Assembly: GCA_964541075.1 (NCBI GenBank)
Contig: CAZIPZ010000198.1
Location: 1-7,230 of the forward strand
Direction: 5' to 3'
From: CAZIPZ01 sp964541075
Lineage (GTDB): Bacteria > Acidobacteriota > Terriglobia > 20CM-2-55-15
Length of the DNA stretch: 7,230 nucleotides
A program made the position numbers and the translations under genes. Below are positions 1-6,490 of this stretch, piece after piece. The notes beneath the pieces were generated by a model. That model worked only from the letters and a program-made list of their open reading frames with translations, did no database searches and was not told the DNA's origin. Positions within the stretch are counted from its first letter, which is position 1; each line of letters starts with the position of its first letter.

Positions 1-896
1 CGGCGCTTCAGCGCAGGGGCATGGAGCGCGGGACGGCGTTTATCCTGATTGTGCTTTCTACCGTTGTTGGCATCAGCGTTCTGCTGACGTTCGCGCCTTC
101 ATGGCTGAGATTGGAATCACTGGCGGGATCCAGTGATAGCTTCACTGACCGTATAACGCAGCAGTTGAACGAAATGGAGCGATGGGCGCATTCGAGATTC
201 CCGATGATCCGAAATATCAACCTAGCGGAACAGGTCAGCACCAGAGCTGCGGTGTTCGCCGGACACTTTTTCGAAACGTTGCCGGCGCTGCTGACCAGCT
301 TGGCAATGAATCTACTGCTCGTGCCGTTCATTGCCTATTTCATGATCCGAGACGGCAAGAACCTCAAACGTCATTTAGTGCAGCTCGTCCCGAACCGGTA
401 TTTTGAAATGTCATTGATCATGCTTAACCGAATCGATCATCAGATCGGAGGCTACCTGAGGGGACGATTGATTGAATGCATGCTGGTTGCGGTAACGCAG
501 GTGATTGCCATGGGAATCGCAGCGATATTCGTTCCGCAGGAACAGATCCTGTTTATCTCCTTCGTATGCGGTTTGACAAATCTGATTCCCTACGTCGGAC
601 CGCTCCTTGGGACTCTCTTTGGAGCTCTTCTCTATCTGGGAACCGGTCTTCCGTTGTCGGCCATTGGCGGATTGGTTGTCGCATCAACCGTGGCGCACAT
701 CGTCGACAACATATTCATTGCGCCGGCGGTGCTTTCCCACAACGTGGACCTCCATCCCCTGTCCGTTGCATTAGTCCTGGTGATTGGCGGAGAGATGTTG
801 GGTGTACTCGGCCTACTTATTGCAATTCCTGTAGCGTCGACCATTAAAGTCATCGCGCAGGAGTACTATGCAAACTACCAGATGCAGGTTCGCTGA
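1..896 (+). CDS. AI-2E family (PerM-like) multi-pass membrane protein, 5' truncated
   Basis: Polytopic inner-membrane protein of the AI-2E/PerM family (PF01594). Members are proposed exporters of small molecules or ions, but the substrate of most is unknown. The frame is open from base 3 to the TGA at 894-896. The ATG at base 21 is probably internal, because the codons before it (ALQRRG) continue the arginine-rich stretch that precedes the first membrane helix in this family, and no Shine-Dalgarno is correctly spaced. Family proteins are about 350 residues; about 297 are present, so roughly 50 N-terminal residues lie outside. Counting from the base-21 Met: a hydrophobic helix at 5-25, a soluble segment to about 80, the signature FIAYFMIRDG near 103-112, a GYLRGRL segment, the IPYVGPLLG motif near 190-198, and a C-terminal pair of helices with the typical GGEMLGVLGLLIAIP at about 257-271. 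The family is clear; the transported substrate cannot be told from sequence. Confidence 0.9.
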   Translation, partial: ALQRRGMERGTAFILIVLSTVVGISVLLTFAPSWLRLESLAGSSDSFTDRITQQLNEMERWAHSRFPMIRNINLAEQVSTRAAVFAGHFFETLPALLTSLAMNLLLVPFIAYFMIRDGKNLKRHLVQLVPNRYFEMSLIMLNRIDHQIGGYLRGRLIECMLVAVTQVIAMGIAAIFVPQEQILFISFVCGLTNLIPYVGPLLGTLFGALLYLGTGLPLSAIGGLVVASTVAHIVDNIFIAPAVLSHNVDLHPLSVALVLVIGGEMLGVLGLLIAIPVASTIKVIAQEYYANYQMQVR

Positions 897-905
897 CTAC
901 TTTGC
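870..905. terminator. Weak stem-loop across two abutting stop codons
   Basis: The left membrane-protein gene stops with TGA at 894-896 and the minus-strand gene stops with TAG reading from 899 to 897, so there is no spacer. GCAAA (870-874) pairs with TTTGC (901-905), TA (876-877) pairs with TA (898-899) across a C-C mismatch, and CAG (879-881) can pair with CTG (893-895). No run of T follows on either strand. It may serve as a shared transcription end, but the stem is weak and this is inference. Confidence 0.2.
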
Positions 906-1853
906 GCTCTCCCATAAGCCGGTGCTCATGTATCTCTCGCCGATATCATTCAAGAGTGTCACGATGACACCCTTGCCGACGCGTTTCGCGGTTTCATAGA
1001 CGCCGTGCATATAGGCGCCTGAAGATTGGCCGGCAAAGATCCCATACCGTGACAGGAGCGCGCACATTTTTGCAGCCTCGGTGCTGGAAACTCGAACCTT
1101 TTTATCGACGACCGAAACATCGAGGATCTTGGGAATGATGTCACCCGGGTTCTCCAAGGGCTTTAAGCCTTCAATGCCCGGAAAATCCTCTGGAACAATC
1201 TGGACGATTTCGATGCCAGGAACGTCTTCCTTCAGACGCCGCCCTACGCCGGTGATCGTGCCTCCTGTGCCGATGCCTGAAACAAAGTGGGTGATCGCTC
1301 CCCCCGTCTGGATGAGGATTTCCGGCGCAGTCGTGTGATAGTGTGCGAGCCAATTGTTCTCATTGGCGTACTGGTCGCAGTGAAAATAACGGTCCGGCGC
1401 ACGTTCGTGAATACGGTGCCCCTCTCTTAGAGCTTCATCGTACCCTTCCATGGGATCCGTCTGAATCAACGCCGCCCCATGCGCCTGGATTCGGAGCTTT
1501 CTTTCACGGCTCGCGTTTCCGGGGACTACTATGTTCACAGGCACTTTCATCATCGCTCCGAGCATGGCGTAGGCAATTCCGGCGTTGCCCGAACTCGAAT
1601 CCAACACGATCTGCCCTTTGCCAATCTTTCCCGCGATAAGCGCTTCAAGCAGCATTCTGCGGACGGGACGATCCTTCAAGCTTCCACCAGGATTGGCAAA
1701 TTCGGCCTTAGCGAAAACCCTCACTTCAGGAAACTCTTCCTTGAAGCAAAGAATCTCCACTAGGCGCGTATTTCCGATGAGGTCTAAGGCGGGATATTGC
1801 TTATGAAACTCGGTGTAGCGCTCTTCTATGGGGATCTTGGCGAATGGATCCAT
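897..1853 (-). CDS. Cysteine synthase-family PLP-dependent enzyme
   Basis: A 318-residue cytoplasmic fold-type II PLP enzyme of the cysteine synthase (CysK/CysM) family. Members replace the activated hydroxyl of O-acetyl- or O-phosphoserine with sulfide or another nucleophile. Visible motifs: IGNTR (26-30), where the family has IGNTP; NPGGSLKDR (54-62), with K60 as the PLP Schiff-base lysine; SSSGNAG (86-92), the substrate loop that usually reads TSGNTG; GTGGT (195-199), the PLP phosphate cradle; GQSSGA (275-280); and a C-terminal GERYMST (305-311). TTAPEI (174-179) replaces the usual TTGPEI. Length is normal for CysK/CysM and there are no CBS domains. About 25 residues precede the IGNT motif, slightly more than in typical CysK. 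The ATG at 1853 is the first start and has no strong Shine-Dalgarno. The gene is divergent from the M61 peptidase gene. The substrate is not determined; a cystathionine synthase-like or other beta-replacement role is possible. Confidence 0.92.
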   Translation of the reverse strand: MDPFAKIPIEERYTEFHKQYPALDLIGNTRLVEILCFKEEFPEVRVFAKAEFANPGGSLKDRPVRRMLLEALIAGKIGKGQIVLDSSSGNAGIAYAMLGAMMKVPVNIVVPGNASRERKLRIQAHGAALIQTDPMEGYDEALREGHRIHERAPDRYFHCDQYANENNWLAHYHTTAPEILIQTGGAITHFVSGIGTGGTITGVGRRLKEDVPGIEIVQIVPEDFPGIEGLKPLENPGDIIPKILDVSVVDKKVRVSSTEAAKMCALLSRYGIFAGQSSGAYMHGVYETAKRVGKGVIVTLLNDIGERYMSTGLWESAK

Positions 1854-1896
1854 AACTGGACAGTTGTATCACAATTAGAGGTATCCTTGTGGCGTC
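1854..1896. promoter_or_regulatory. 43-bp divergent promoter spacer with imperfect inverted repeat
   Basis: This is the whole space between the start codons of the cysteine synthase homologue (-) and the M61 peptidase (+), so both promoters must lie here or inside the genes. An imperfect inverted repeat, AGTTGT-ATC-ACAATT, occupies 1862-1876 (one mismatch between arms) and could be an operator. Rightward, TGGACA at 1857-1862 resembles a -35 box, and TATCCT at 1882-1887 is a poor -10 at a long 19-bp spacing. AGAGG at 1877-1881 could be the ribosome site for the peptidase, though 15 nt from its ATG is long. Promoter calls are tentative. Confidence 0.35.
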
Positions 1897-3705
1897 ATGA
1901 GGTTCATTATCCGGAGTATTCTGCTTATGTCCCTTGGTGTCCCGGTCTCCGAAGCGCAAGATCGTCCCATCGACTACACGATTTCATTGCCTGCTCCCCA
2001 GACGCAAATTGTCGACATCCGAATGCTCGTTCGGAATGTCGCTACTCCTAGTTTAGAGGTGGCCCTTCCGGTTTGGCGGCCCGGTCGATATGCGGTGCTC
2101 GATCCGGCGGGAACTGTGCGGAATGTTCGAGCCGCAACGCTGCGAGGCGCTCGGCTGTCCGTGGAAAAAACCGACAAGACCACGTGGAAAGTGACGACGA
2201 ACGGCGCCAAAGAAGTCGCAATCGAATACACGGTCTATGCGAATTCACTTGGGGACCGCACGAGGCACGTGGACGACACCCATGCGTTTCTTTCCGGTGC
2301 GACGGTTTTCTTTTACGTTTCAGGCCGCCGCAATGACGCAGTCGCAGTTCACGTGAAAGCGCCGAAAGATTGGCGCGTCGCAACTGGTCTCGAACAAGCT
2401 GGCGCTGATTCCAATACCTTCCTGGCGCCAAGCTATGACGTCCTCATTGATTCTCCCCTGGAAATCGGAATCCACGACGTTTTGAAGTTCGAAGTCCGTG
2501 GGAAACCCCATGAAGTCGCCCTCTGGGGACAAGCAAAGTACGATCGCGAACGGATCAAAAGGGATTTTGCCCGGATTGTGGAAGAGCAGAGCGCGATATT
2601 CGGCGATATGCCGTACAAGAAATACGTGTTCCTAGTACACATCGATGCCGAAGCACGGGGGGGAACCGAGCACCTGAATTCGACAATCATGCAGATCTCG
2701 CGACGTTATCTGGAAGATCCGAAATCCTACGCAGACTTTCTGGAACTTGTCTCGCATGAAATGTTCCACACATGGAATGTAAAGCAACTCCGTCCGGCCG
2801 GCCTCAGTCCTTACGACTTTTCCAAGGAGAACTACACGGACCTCCTTTGGATGTCTGAAGGCGCTACAAGCTACTACGAAGGCCTGGTGCTGGTGCGCGC
2901 CGGGCTAAAGACTCCGGACGATCACCTTAAAGCGCTCGGAGACGAGATCGATCGGCTGCGGAACAGGCCTGGTGCGGCCGTGCAAAGCGTCGCCGAATCG
3001 TCGTTCGATGCGTGGATCAAGTTCAATCATCCGACGCCGGATGACGTGAACTCCACAGTGTCGTTCTATGACAGCGGCGCCCTTGTAAGCCTGCTTATCG
3101 ATTTGGAAATTCGAGCGAAAACTGAAAACAAGGTCTCTTTAGATGGAGTGCTGGCGGATATGTACAAACGATTTCCGCTCTCCGGCCCAGGATTCACGAC
3201 GGATGATTTGATCGAGGCGCTGGAGAAGCATTCTGGTTCTGACTTTCGCGGATTTTTCGAACGATACGTCTCGGGGGCCGTCAGATATCCATTTGAAGAC
3301 GCGCTGAACGCGGTCGGGCTTGAGTTGACCCTGCACACTGAAAAGGACGCCCCGTCGACCAAGTCATACATCGGCCTGAATGTTCAGGATCGAAACAACG
3401 CACTCACAGTGCGATCAGTGCTTTCTGACGGACCTGCATATGCCGCTGGAATTATTGCAGGGGATGAAATTGTTGCAGTGAACGGACACAGGGTTTCTTC
3501 GTCCGAATTCCCTCAGGAGGTCGAACGGCTGAACGTCGGCGATACTGTTCGCCTACACCTCATGCGCCGCGATCGACTCCGCGTGATCGATGTGACTCTT
3601 TCCGGCAGGGCCGCAGGAAAATGGCAGGTCCGGCGCCTCAAGAATCCGACAGAAACGCAGAAAGAGGCTTACAAGTCCTGGCTAAAGCAAGCTTGGTCGC
3701 AATAG
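1897..3705 (+). CDS. Secreted M61-family metallopeptidase with C-terminal PDZ domain
   Basis: A 602-residue zinc peptidase of family M61, the glycyl aminopeptidase family, likely acting in the periplasm or outside the cell on peptides. An in-frame TAG at 1876-1878 leaves the ATG at 1897 as the natural start. Residues 1-20 form a signal peptide (R2 and R6, a hydrophobic core, then SEA before Q21) with predicted cleavage after A20. Residues about 24-190 match the beta-rich M61 N-domain. The catalytic domain follows, with GGTEH at 255-259 and the gluzincin motif HEMFH at 287-291 (H287 and H291 zinc ligands, E288 general base). E321 in SEGATSYYE is the expected third ligand, and the conserved YDSGALV is at 391-397. 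A PDZ domain spans about 490-570 (YIGLNV start, GIIAGDEIVAVNG near 518-530) and probably binds substrate C-termini. All catalytic residues are present and length is normal. The gene is followed after 36 bp by zwf on the same strand. The natural substrate is unknown. Confidence 0.95.
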   Translation: MRFIIRSILLMSLGVPVSEAQDRPIDYTISLPAPQTQIVDIRMLVRNVATPSLEVALPVWRPGRYAVLDPAGTVRNVRAATLRGARLSVEKTDKTTWKVTTNGAKEVAIEYTVYANSLGDRTRHVDDTHAFLSGATVFFYVSGRRNDAVAVHVKAPKDWRVATGLEQAGADSNTFLAPSYDVLIDSPLEIGIHDVLKFEVRGKPHEVALWGQAKYDRERIKRDFARIVEEQSAIFGDMPYKKYVFLVHIDAEARGGTEHLNSTIMQISRRYLEDPKSYADFLELVSHEMFHTWNVKQLRPAGLSPYDFSKENYTDLLWMSEGATSYYEGLVLVRAGLKTPDDHLKALGDEIDRLRNRPGAAVQSVAESSFDAWIKFNHPTPDDVNSTVSFYDSGALVSLLIDLEIRAKTENKVSLDGVLADMYKRFPLSGPGFTTDDLIEALEKHSGSDFRGFFERYVSGAVRYPFEDALNAVGLELTLHTEKDAPSTKSYIGLNVQDRNNALTVRSVLSDGPAYAAGIIAGDEIVAVNGHRVSSSEFPQEVERLNVGDTVRLHLMRRDRLRVIDVTLSGRAAGKWQVRRLKNPTETQKEAYKSWLKQAWSQ

Positions 3706-3741
3706 ACGTCCATCCCTAATATTCCGCAAACCATAAAGCCT

Positions 3742-5214
3742 ATGAAGAACCTGGAGCGGCTTGTTGAACCGTTTGTGTTCGTTGTTTTTGGCGCAACGGG
3801 GGATCTAAGCCGGCGAAAATTGCTCCCTGCATTCGACCATCTTGCAATGCTTGGATATCTGCCGCCAAAATTCGCCGTTGTGGGGGTTTCCCGCACCTGT
3901 TTGGACGATCAAGCATTTCGCGAACTCGCACAGGACGCAATCAACGCTCATCGCCGAAGCGAAGGAATTCAACCAGGACAATCTTCAGTGGTTCCTTTCC
4001 TTTTCCATCAGACCGGAGACATCCTCGATCCAGACCTCTACCAGTCGCTGAGGCAAAGGCTGCACGACCTCAATCGCGAACTCGGACTGGACGACCATCG
4101 TCTGTTCTACCTCGCGGTTGCGCCGTCGCTATTCCGGACCGTCGTTCAGAACCTTAGCGTTCTGGGGATGTTTCGTCGAACCAGCGACCAAGCCTGGGCG
4201 CGTGTCATTATCGAGAAGCCTTTTGGGCACGACCTGGAAAGCGCTAAAGACCTTAACAGATGCATTCAAAAGGTGCTCACCGAGGATCAGATTTATCGAA
4301 TCGATCATTACCTTGGGAAAGAAACCGTCCAGAACATACTGACATTTCGCTTTGGCAATTCGATATTTGAGCCCCTGTTTACGCGTGATCTTGTCAAGAG
4401 CATTCAGATAACCGTCGCAGAAACCGAGGGCATGGAGGGTCATCGCGGCGCGTACTACGACTCCGCCGGCGCCTTACGGGATATTGTTCAAAACCACATG
4501 CTGCAGTTGCTGTGCCTGATCACCATGGAACCGCCGGCAACGTTCAGCGCAGAGGCGATTCGTGATGAAAAAGTGAAGGTGCTTCGAGCGCTGCTAAAAT
4601 TAGATCCCGTGCAGGCAGCTGCGAACGCCGTTCGCGGCCAATACCGCGGCTATCGCAATGAACCCAACGTGTCCTCATCGTCGAATACGGAAACATTTGT
4701 CGCCGTTCGGACAGCTATTGAAAACTGGCGTTGGTCCGGGGTGCCAATGCTGCTTAAGACAGGAAAGAGGCTCAAAGAGCGGGCCACGAATATCGTTGTC
4801 GAATTCAGAAGTGTACCGCACTGCGTATTCCGTGAATTCAGCGAATGTCCTCCTAATCCGAACGTCCTTGTCCTTCGAATCCAACCGAACGAAGGGATTG
4901 GATTGAGCTTCCAGGCGAAGAAACCCGGCGCGCGCATGATGCTGCAGGACGTCCAGATGGATTTTCATTACGGGCAATCCTTCGATGAACGCTTGCCAGA
5001 AGCCTACGAAAGGCTGCTGCTCGACGCGCTCAGAGGAGACCCATCACTCTTCATCCGTTCGGATGAAGTCGAATTGGCCTGGGAATTTGTTTCACAAATT
5101 CAAGAAGGCTGGAAGAATCAGCCCGCGCCGGATTTCCCCAACTACGAACCTGGGACGGATGAGCCTGAAGAAGCAAATCGTCTCTTTAGGTCAGACCACA
5201 GTTTGCGCCAGTAA
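3742..5214 (+). CDS. zwf: Glucose-6-phosphate 1-dehydrogenase
   Basis: A 490-residue cytoplasmic enzyme that oxidises glucose-6-phosphate to 6-phosphogluconolactone, the entry step of the oxidative pentose phosphate and Entner-Doudoroff routes and a main NADPH source. The N-terminal Rossmann fold carries GATGDLSRRKLLPA (17-30), the family's nucleotide-binding fingerprint, with R25 in the position associated with NADP+ use. The active-site signature RIDHYLGKE is at 186-194: D188 and H189, with K193 as the substrate lysine. H252 in QNHMLQL is the expected catalytic histidine paired with D188, by analogy with the Leuconostoc enzyme's Asp177-His240 dyad. LLKTGKRL (337-344) supplies further substrate contacts. 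Length is normal. Near the C-terminus the usual GSWGP reads GTDEP, a mild divergence outside the active site. No good Shine-Dalgarno precedes the ATG, and translation may depend partly on the upstream peptidase message 36 bp away. No pgl, gnd or edd gene is in the window. Confidence 0.97.
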   Translation: MKNLERLVEPFVFVVFGATGDLSRRKLLPAFDHLAMLGYLPPKFAVVGVSRTCLDDQAFRELAQDAINAHRRSEGIQPGQSSVVPFLFHQTGDILDPDLYQSLRQRLHDLNRELGLDDHRLFYLAVAPSLFRTVVQNLSVLGMFRRTSDQAWARVIIEKPFGHDLESAKDLNRCIQKVLTEDQIYRIDHYLGKETVQNILTFRFGNSIFEPLFTRDLVKSIQITVAETEGMEGHRGAYYDSAGALRDIVQNHMLQLLCLITMEPPATFSAEAIRDEKVKVLRALLKLDPVQAAANAVRGQYRGYRNEPNVSSSSNTETFVAVRTAIENWRWSGVPMLLKTGKRLKERATNIVVEFRSVPHCVFREFSECPPNPNVLVLRIQPNEGIGLSFQAKKPGARMMLQDVQMDFHYGQSFDERLPEAYERLLLDALRGDPSLFIRSDEVELAWEFVSQIQEGWKNQPAPDFPNYEPGTDEPEEANRLFRSDHSLRQ

Positions 5215-5393
5215 GAAAGTTCCACCGGCGGAGGATTGTCCACGTCTCCATACCTCTTGTTCTTGGCAAGCTGCTTCACCGTATCCTGGTAGGCAAAAAC
5301 ATCGCAACGGATGCAACGCAGAAGAGGAACGGAAACTTCAAGTATCGGAACAAAAAGGTGATCCGAAGATTCGCAAATCGGGCGATCGCTCAT
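5142..5393 (-). CDS. Possible small cysteine-containing protein overlapping the zwf 3' end
   Basis: Unrecognised ORF of 83 residues starting MSDRPIC at 5393, convergent with zwf and overlapping its last 73 bases. The frame continues upstream to 5480, but residues before this Met look unlike protein. Visible features: three cysteines (C7, C27, C30) with the last two as CIRC, which might bind metal or form a disulfide; a hydrophobic stretch LFVPILEVSVPLL (13-25); and an aromatic and basic tail YWRKLWSDLKRRF (61-73). No Shine-Dalgarno precedes 5393. The sequence TTATAT lies 11 bases upstream of the start (5405-5410 read on the minus strand), which would give an almost leaderless message. A competing ORF (5393-5623) ends at the same point in a TGATG overlap. 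The amino acid pattern looks plausibly real, but codon evidence is neutral and the zwf overlap argues against it. It could be chance. Confidence 0.35.
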   Translation of the reverse strand: MSDRPICESSDHLFVPILEVSVPLLRCIRCDVFAYQDTVKQLAKNKRYGDVDNPPPVELSYWRKLWSDLKRRFASSGSSVPGS

Positions 5394-5570
5394 CAATGCC
5401 GGAAATATAACACGCGTCCGACATCCCGCAGAAGCGCTAAGCAAAGCGCCTGGATGCATGCAAAAAGATCGCTTACCCACCGGAAATCCTCAATGTGGAA
5501 GAAGGCATAAGGTCTGGTGGAATTCCATTGACCCGCTGGCGCCGGGCCGACCTGCACAATGACGCTTTGG

Positions 5571-5612
5571 AACCTCAGCGCGTCTCTTCGCCGGACCTTG
5601 ATCGAACAAAAT
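5571..5612 (-). pseudogene. Possible short remnant of a DUF5615-type PIN-like toxin gene
   Basis: Read on the minus strand from 5612, the codons give ILFDQGPAKRRAEV, directly after an in-frame TAG (5615-5613). Many DUF5615 (Mut7-C/PIN-like) toxins begin with a similar segment of the form ILFDQG-T-P-x-P-L-R. Similarity fades within about 14 codons. The rest of the family's sequence, with its GWSxLxNGELL region, is not seen in any frame downstream, and no antitoxin is recognisable upstream. If real it is a badly decayed fragment; a chance match of this length is quite possible. Confidence 0.15.
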
Positions 5613-5668
5613 CTACGGGCCAATCACAGCGTTATTTAATCGGCGTCGGATAGTAAGGACGCGAGCCG

Positions 5669-5705
5669 GAAGGGCAGCTTCACTGGTCCGCGGACCGACG
5701 ATCGG
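5669..5705. repeat. Cluster of three inverted repeats upstream of the TVP38-family gene
   Basis: Three dyads follow one another: GAAG-5 nt-CTTC (5669-5681), the perfect 12-bp palindrome GGTCCGCGGACC (5685-5696), and CCGA-CGA-TCGG (5695-5705). They lie about 90-130 bp before the GTG start of the membrane-protein gene. The central palindrome is of a size and symmetry that could bind a dimeric regulator. The dyads are visible directly; any regulatory role is inference. Confidence 0.4.
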
Positions 5706-5782
5706 GAATGGCGCCTTTGTTGCTCCACTGAATTGCAGTTGCGTTCGGATTAGAAAGCCCGGAAGTTCTTGGGTGCGGTGGA

Positions 5783-5787
5783 AAGGA
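5783..5787 (+). promoter_or_regulatory. Ribosome binding site that supports a GTG start
   Basis: AAGGA lies 10 nt before the GTG at 5798. It favours that codon over the in-frame ATG at 5816, which has no comparable site. An ATG at 5787 opens only a four-codon frame (MKAR) whose TGA overlaps the GTG start. Confidence 0.6.
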
Positions 5788-5797
5788 TGAAGGCGCG

Positions 5798-6457
5798 GTG
5801 AATCGGTGGCTCGGAATGACAGCTGGCGTCATCATAGCGGCTGCACTAATTTTGTTGTTGGTGGTGGGGCCCAAGACGGGCAATGTGGAAAATCTCAGAA
5901 ATATCCTCCTTTCATATGGTCCGTGGGCTATCGCCATCTCTGCGGGCTTGATGGTGGCGCAAGCCATCATTGCACCGCTGCCCGCAAACGTCATTGTCAT
6001 TACGAACGGCCTCGTGTTTGGACCTTTTTGGGGATGTATCTTGTCTTGGGCAACCACTGTTCTCGGGGCGTCTTTATGCTTCCTGTTGTCTAAAACGTTA
6101 GGTAAAAGGTTCGCCTTCAAAATCGTCGGCAATTCACTAAACACAGCGGAGGCATTCTTCAAACAATACGGTTTACATGCCGTTTTCGTCGTTCGCATCA
6201 TGCCGTTTGTACCTTTTGACGCCGTCAGCTACGGGGCAGGACTCGTTGGCGTCTCCTATTTCAGGTTCCTGATCGCTACAGCAGTCGGAATCATCCCTTC
6301 AATGATCGTATATTCGTATATTGGCAAAATGATTGCAGGCGTTTATTGGTGGGTATTGGTTGGCATTCTGAGTGTGTCGCTTCTTGCTGTTATCAGCGCC
6401 TCTTTCTTGCTTCGGAAACCGAAGAGTCAAGTCATCATCACGAAAATAGCTGCATAA
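5798..6457 (+). CDS. TVP38/TMEM64 family (DedA superfamily, VTT domain) membrane protein
   Basis: A 219-residue polytopic inner-membrane protein of the TVP38/TMEM64 branch of the DedA superfamily (VTT/SNARE-associated domain, PF09335). Relatives are implicated in lipid scrambling or flipping and envelope homeostasis; the exact substrate here is unknown. The GTG start at 5798 is supported by an AAGGA ribosome site 10 nt upstream. Membrane segments are visible at about 5-24, 42-60, 62-98, 126-150, 155-175 and 182-205. Signature elements are the re-entrant APLPANVIVITNGLVFGP (59-76), a GASLCFLLSKTLGKR segment (90-104), RIMPFVPFDAVSYGAGL (133-149) with the conserved Arg and prolines, and GIIPSMIVYSYIG (164-176). 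Length is typical. It ends 20 bp before the stop of the convergent cystathionine beta-synthase gene and is separated from zwf by 583 bp, so it probably has its own promoter. Confidence 0.92.
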   Translation: MNRWLGMTAGVIIAAALILLLVVGPKTGNVENLRNILLSYGPWAIAISAGLMVAQAIIAPLPANVIVITNGLVFGPFWGCILSWATTVLGASLCFLLSKTLGKRFAFKIVGNSLNTAEAFFKQYGLHAVFVVRIMPFVPFDAVSYGAGLVGVSYFRFLIATAVGIIPSMIVYSYIGKMIAGVYWWVLVGILSVSLLAVISASFLLRKPKSQVIITKIAA

Positions 6458-6490
6458 ACCCGTTCTGATCGACCGGCTCAGGCGCGGTTT
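6456..6490. terminator. Stem-loop between convergent genes, possible bidirectional terminator
   Basis: Bases 6456-6468 can pair with 6478-6490: AAACC with GGTTT, CG with CG, one T-G wobble, then CTGA with TCAG, with one bulged base on each side and a 9-nt loop. The stem starts in the stop codon of the TVP38-family gene and covers the stop codon of the beta-synthase gene, so it sits where both transcripts should end. Neither side has a long T run, so efficient intrinsic termination is uncertain. Confidence 0.4.

Larger units (their letters stand above)
5215..5797. other. 583-bp region without a confident gene between zwf and the TVP38-family gene
   Basis: Apart from the possible small ORF at its left end, no frame here gives a recognisable protein. 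It contains open frames of about 70 codons on both strands (5441-5653 plus, 5393-5623 minus) that look like chance. A short stretch at 5571-5612, read on the minus strand, resembles the start of a PIN-like toxin gene. A group of inverted repeats lies at 5669-5705. No T-rich terminator hairpin follows zwf; the only stem near its stop, around 5221-5235, has essentially no loop. The promoter of the downstream membrane-protein gene should lie in the right half, but no convincing -35/-10 pair is visible. Confidence 0.6.

Noticed and set aside
21..896. ATG at 21 as the true start of the left membrane-protein gene
   Set aside because: The frame is open to the window edge, the preceding codons fit the family, the protein would be about 50 residues short, and AGGGG sits only one base from the ATG.
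5221..5235. Inverted repeat TCCACCG/CGGAGGA just after zwf as a terminator
   Set aside because: The loop is a single base, the arms mismatch, and no T run follows.
5381..5390. GCGATCGC octamer, similar to the cyanobacterial HIP1 repeat
   Set aside because: I noticed it only here and it is not a repeat in this window; the gene content does not suggest a cyanobacterium.
5393..5623. Minus-strand 76-codon ORF ending in a TGATG overlap with the small ORF start
   Set aside because: Its start coincides with an alternative reading of the possible toxin remnant, it has no recognisable motif, and it is best explained as a chance open frame.
5441..5653. Plus-strand open frame of 70 codons in the zwf downstream region
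   Set aside because: It has no ATG and only a GTG at 5495 without a ribosome site. Composition is neutral, and I recognise no family.
5680..6201. 173-codon minus-strand ORF across the TVP38-family gene start
   Set aside because: It is antisense to a gene with strong family motifs and has low-complexity, shadow-like composition. Its C-terminal IQWSNKGAIPDRR vaguely recalls a helix-turn-helix but has no domain around it.
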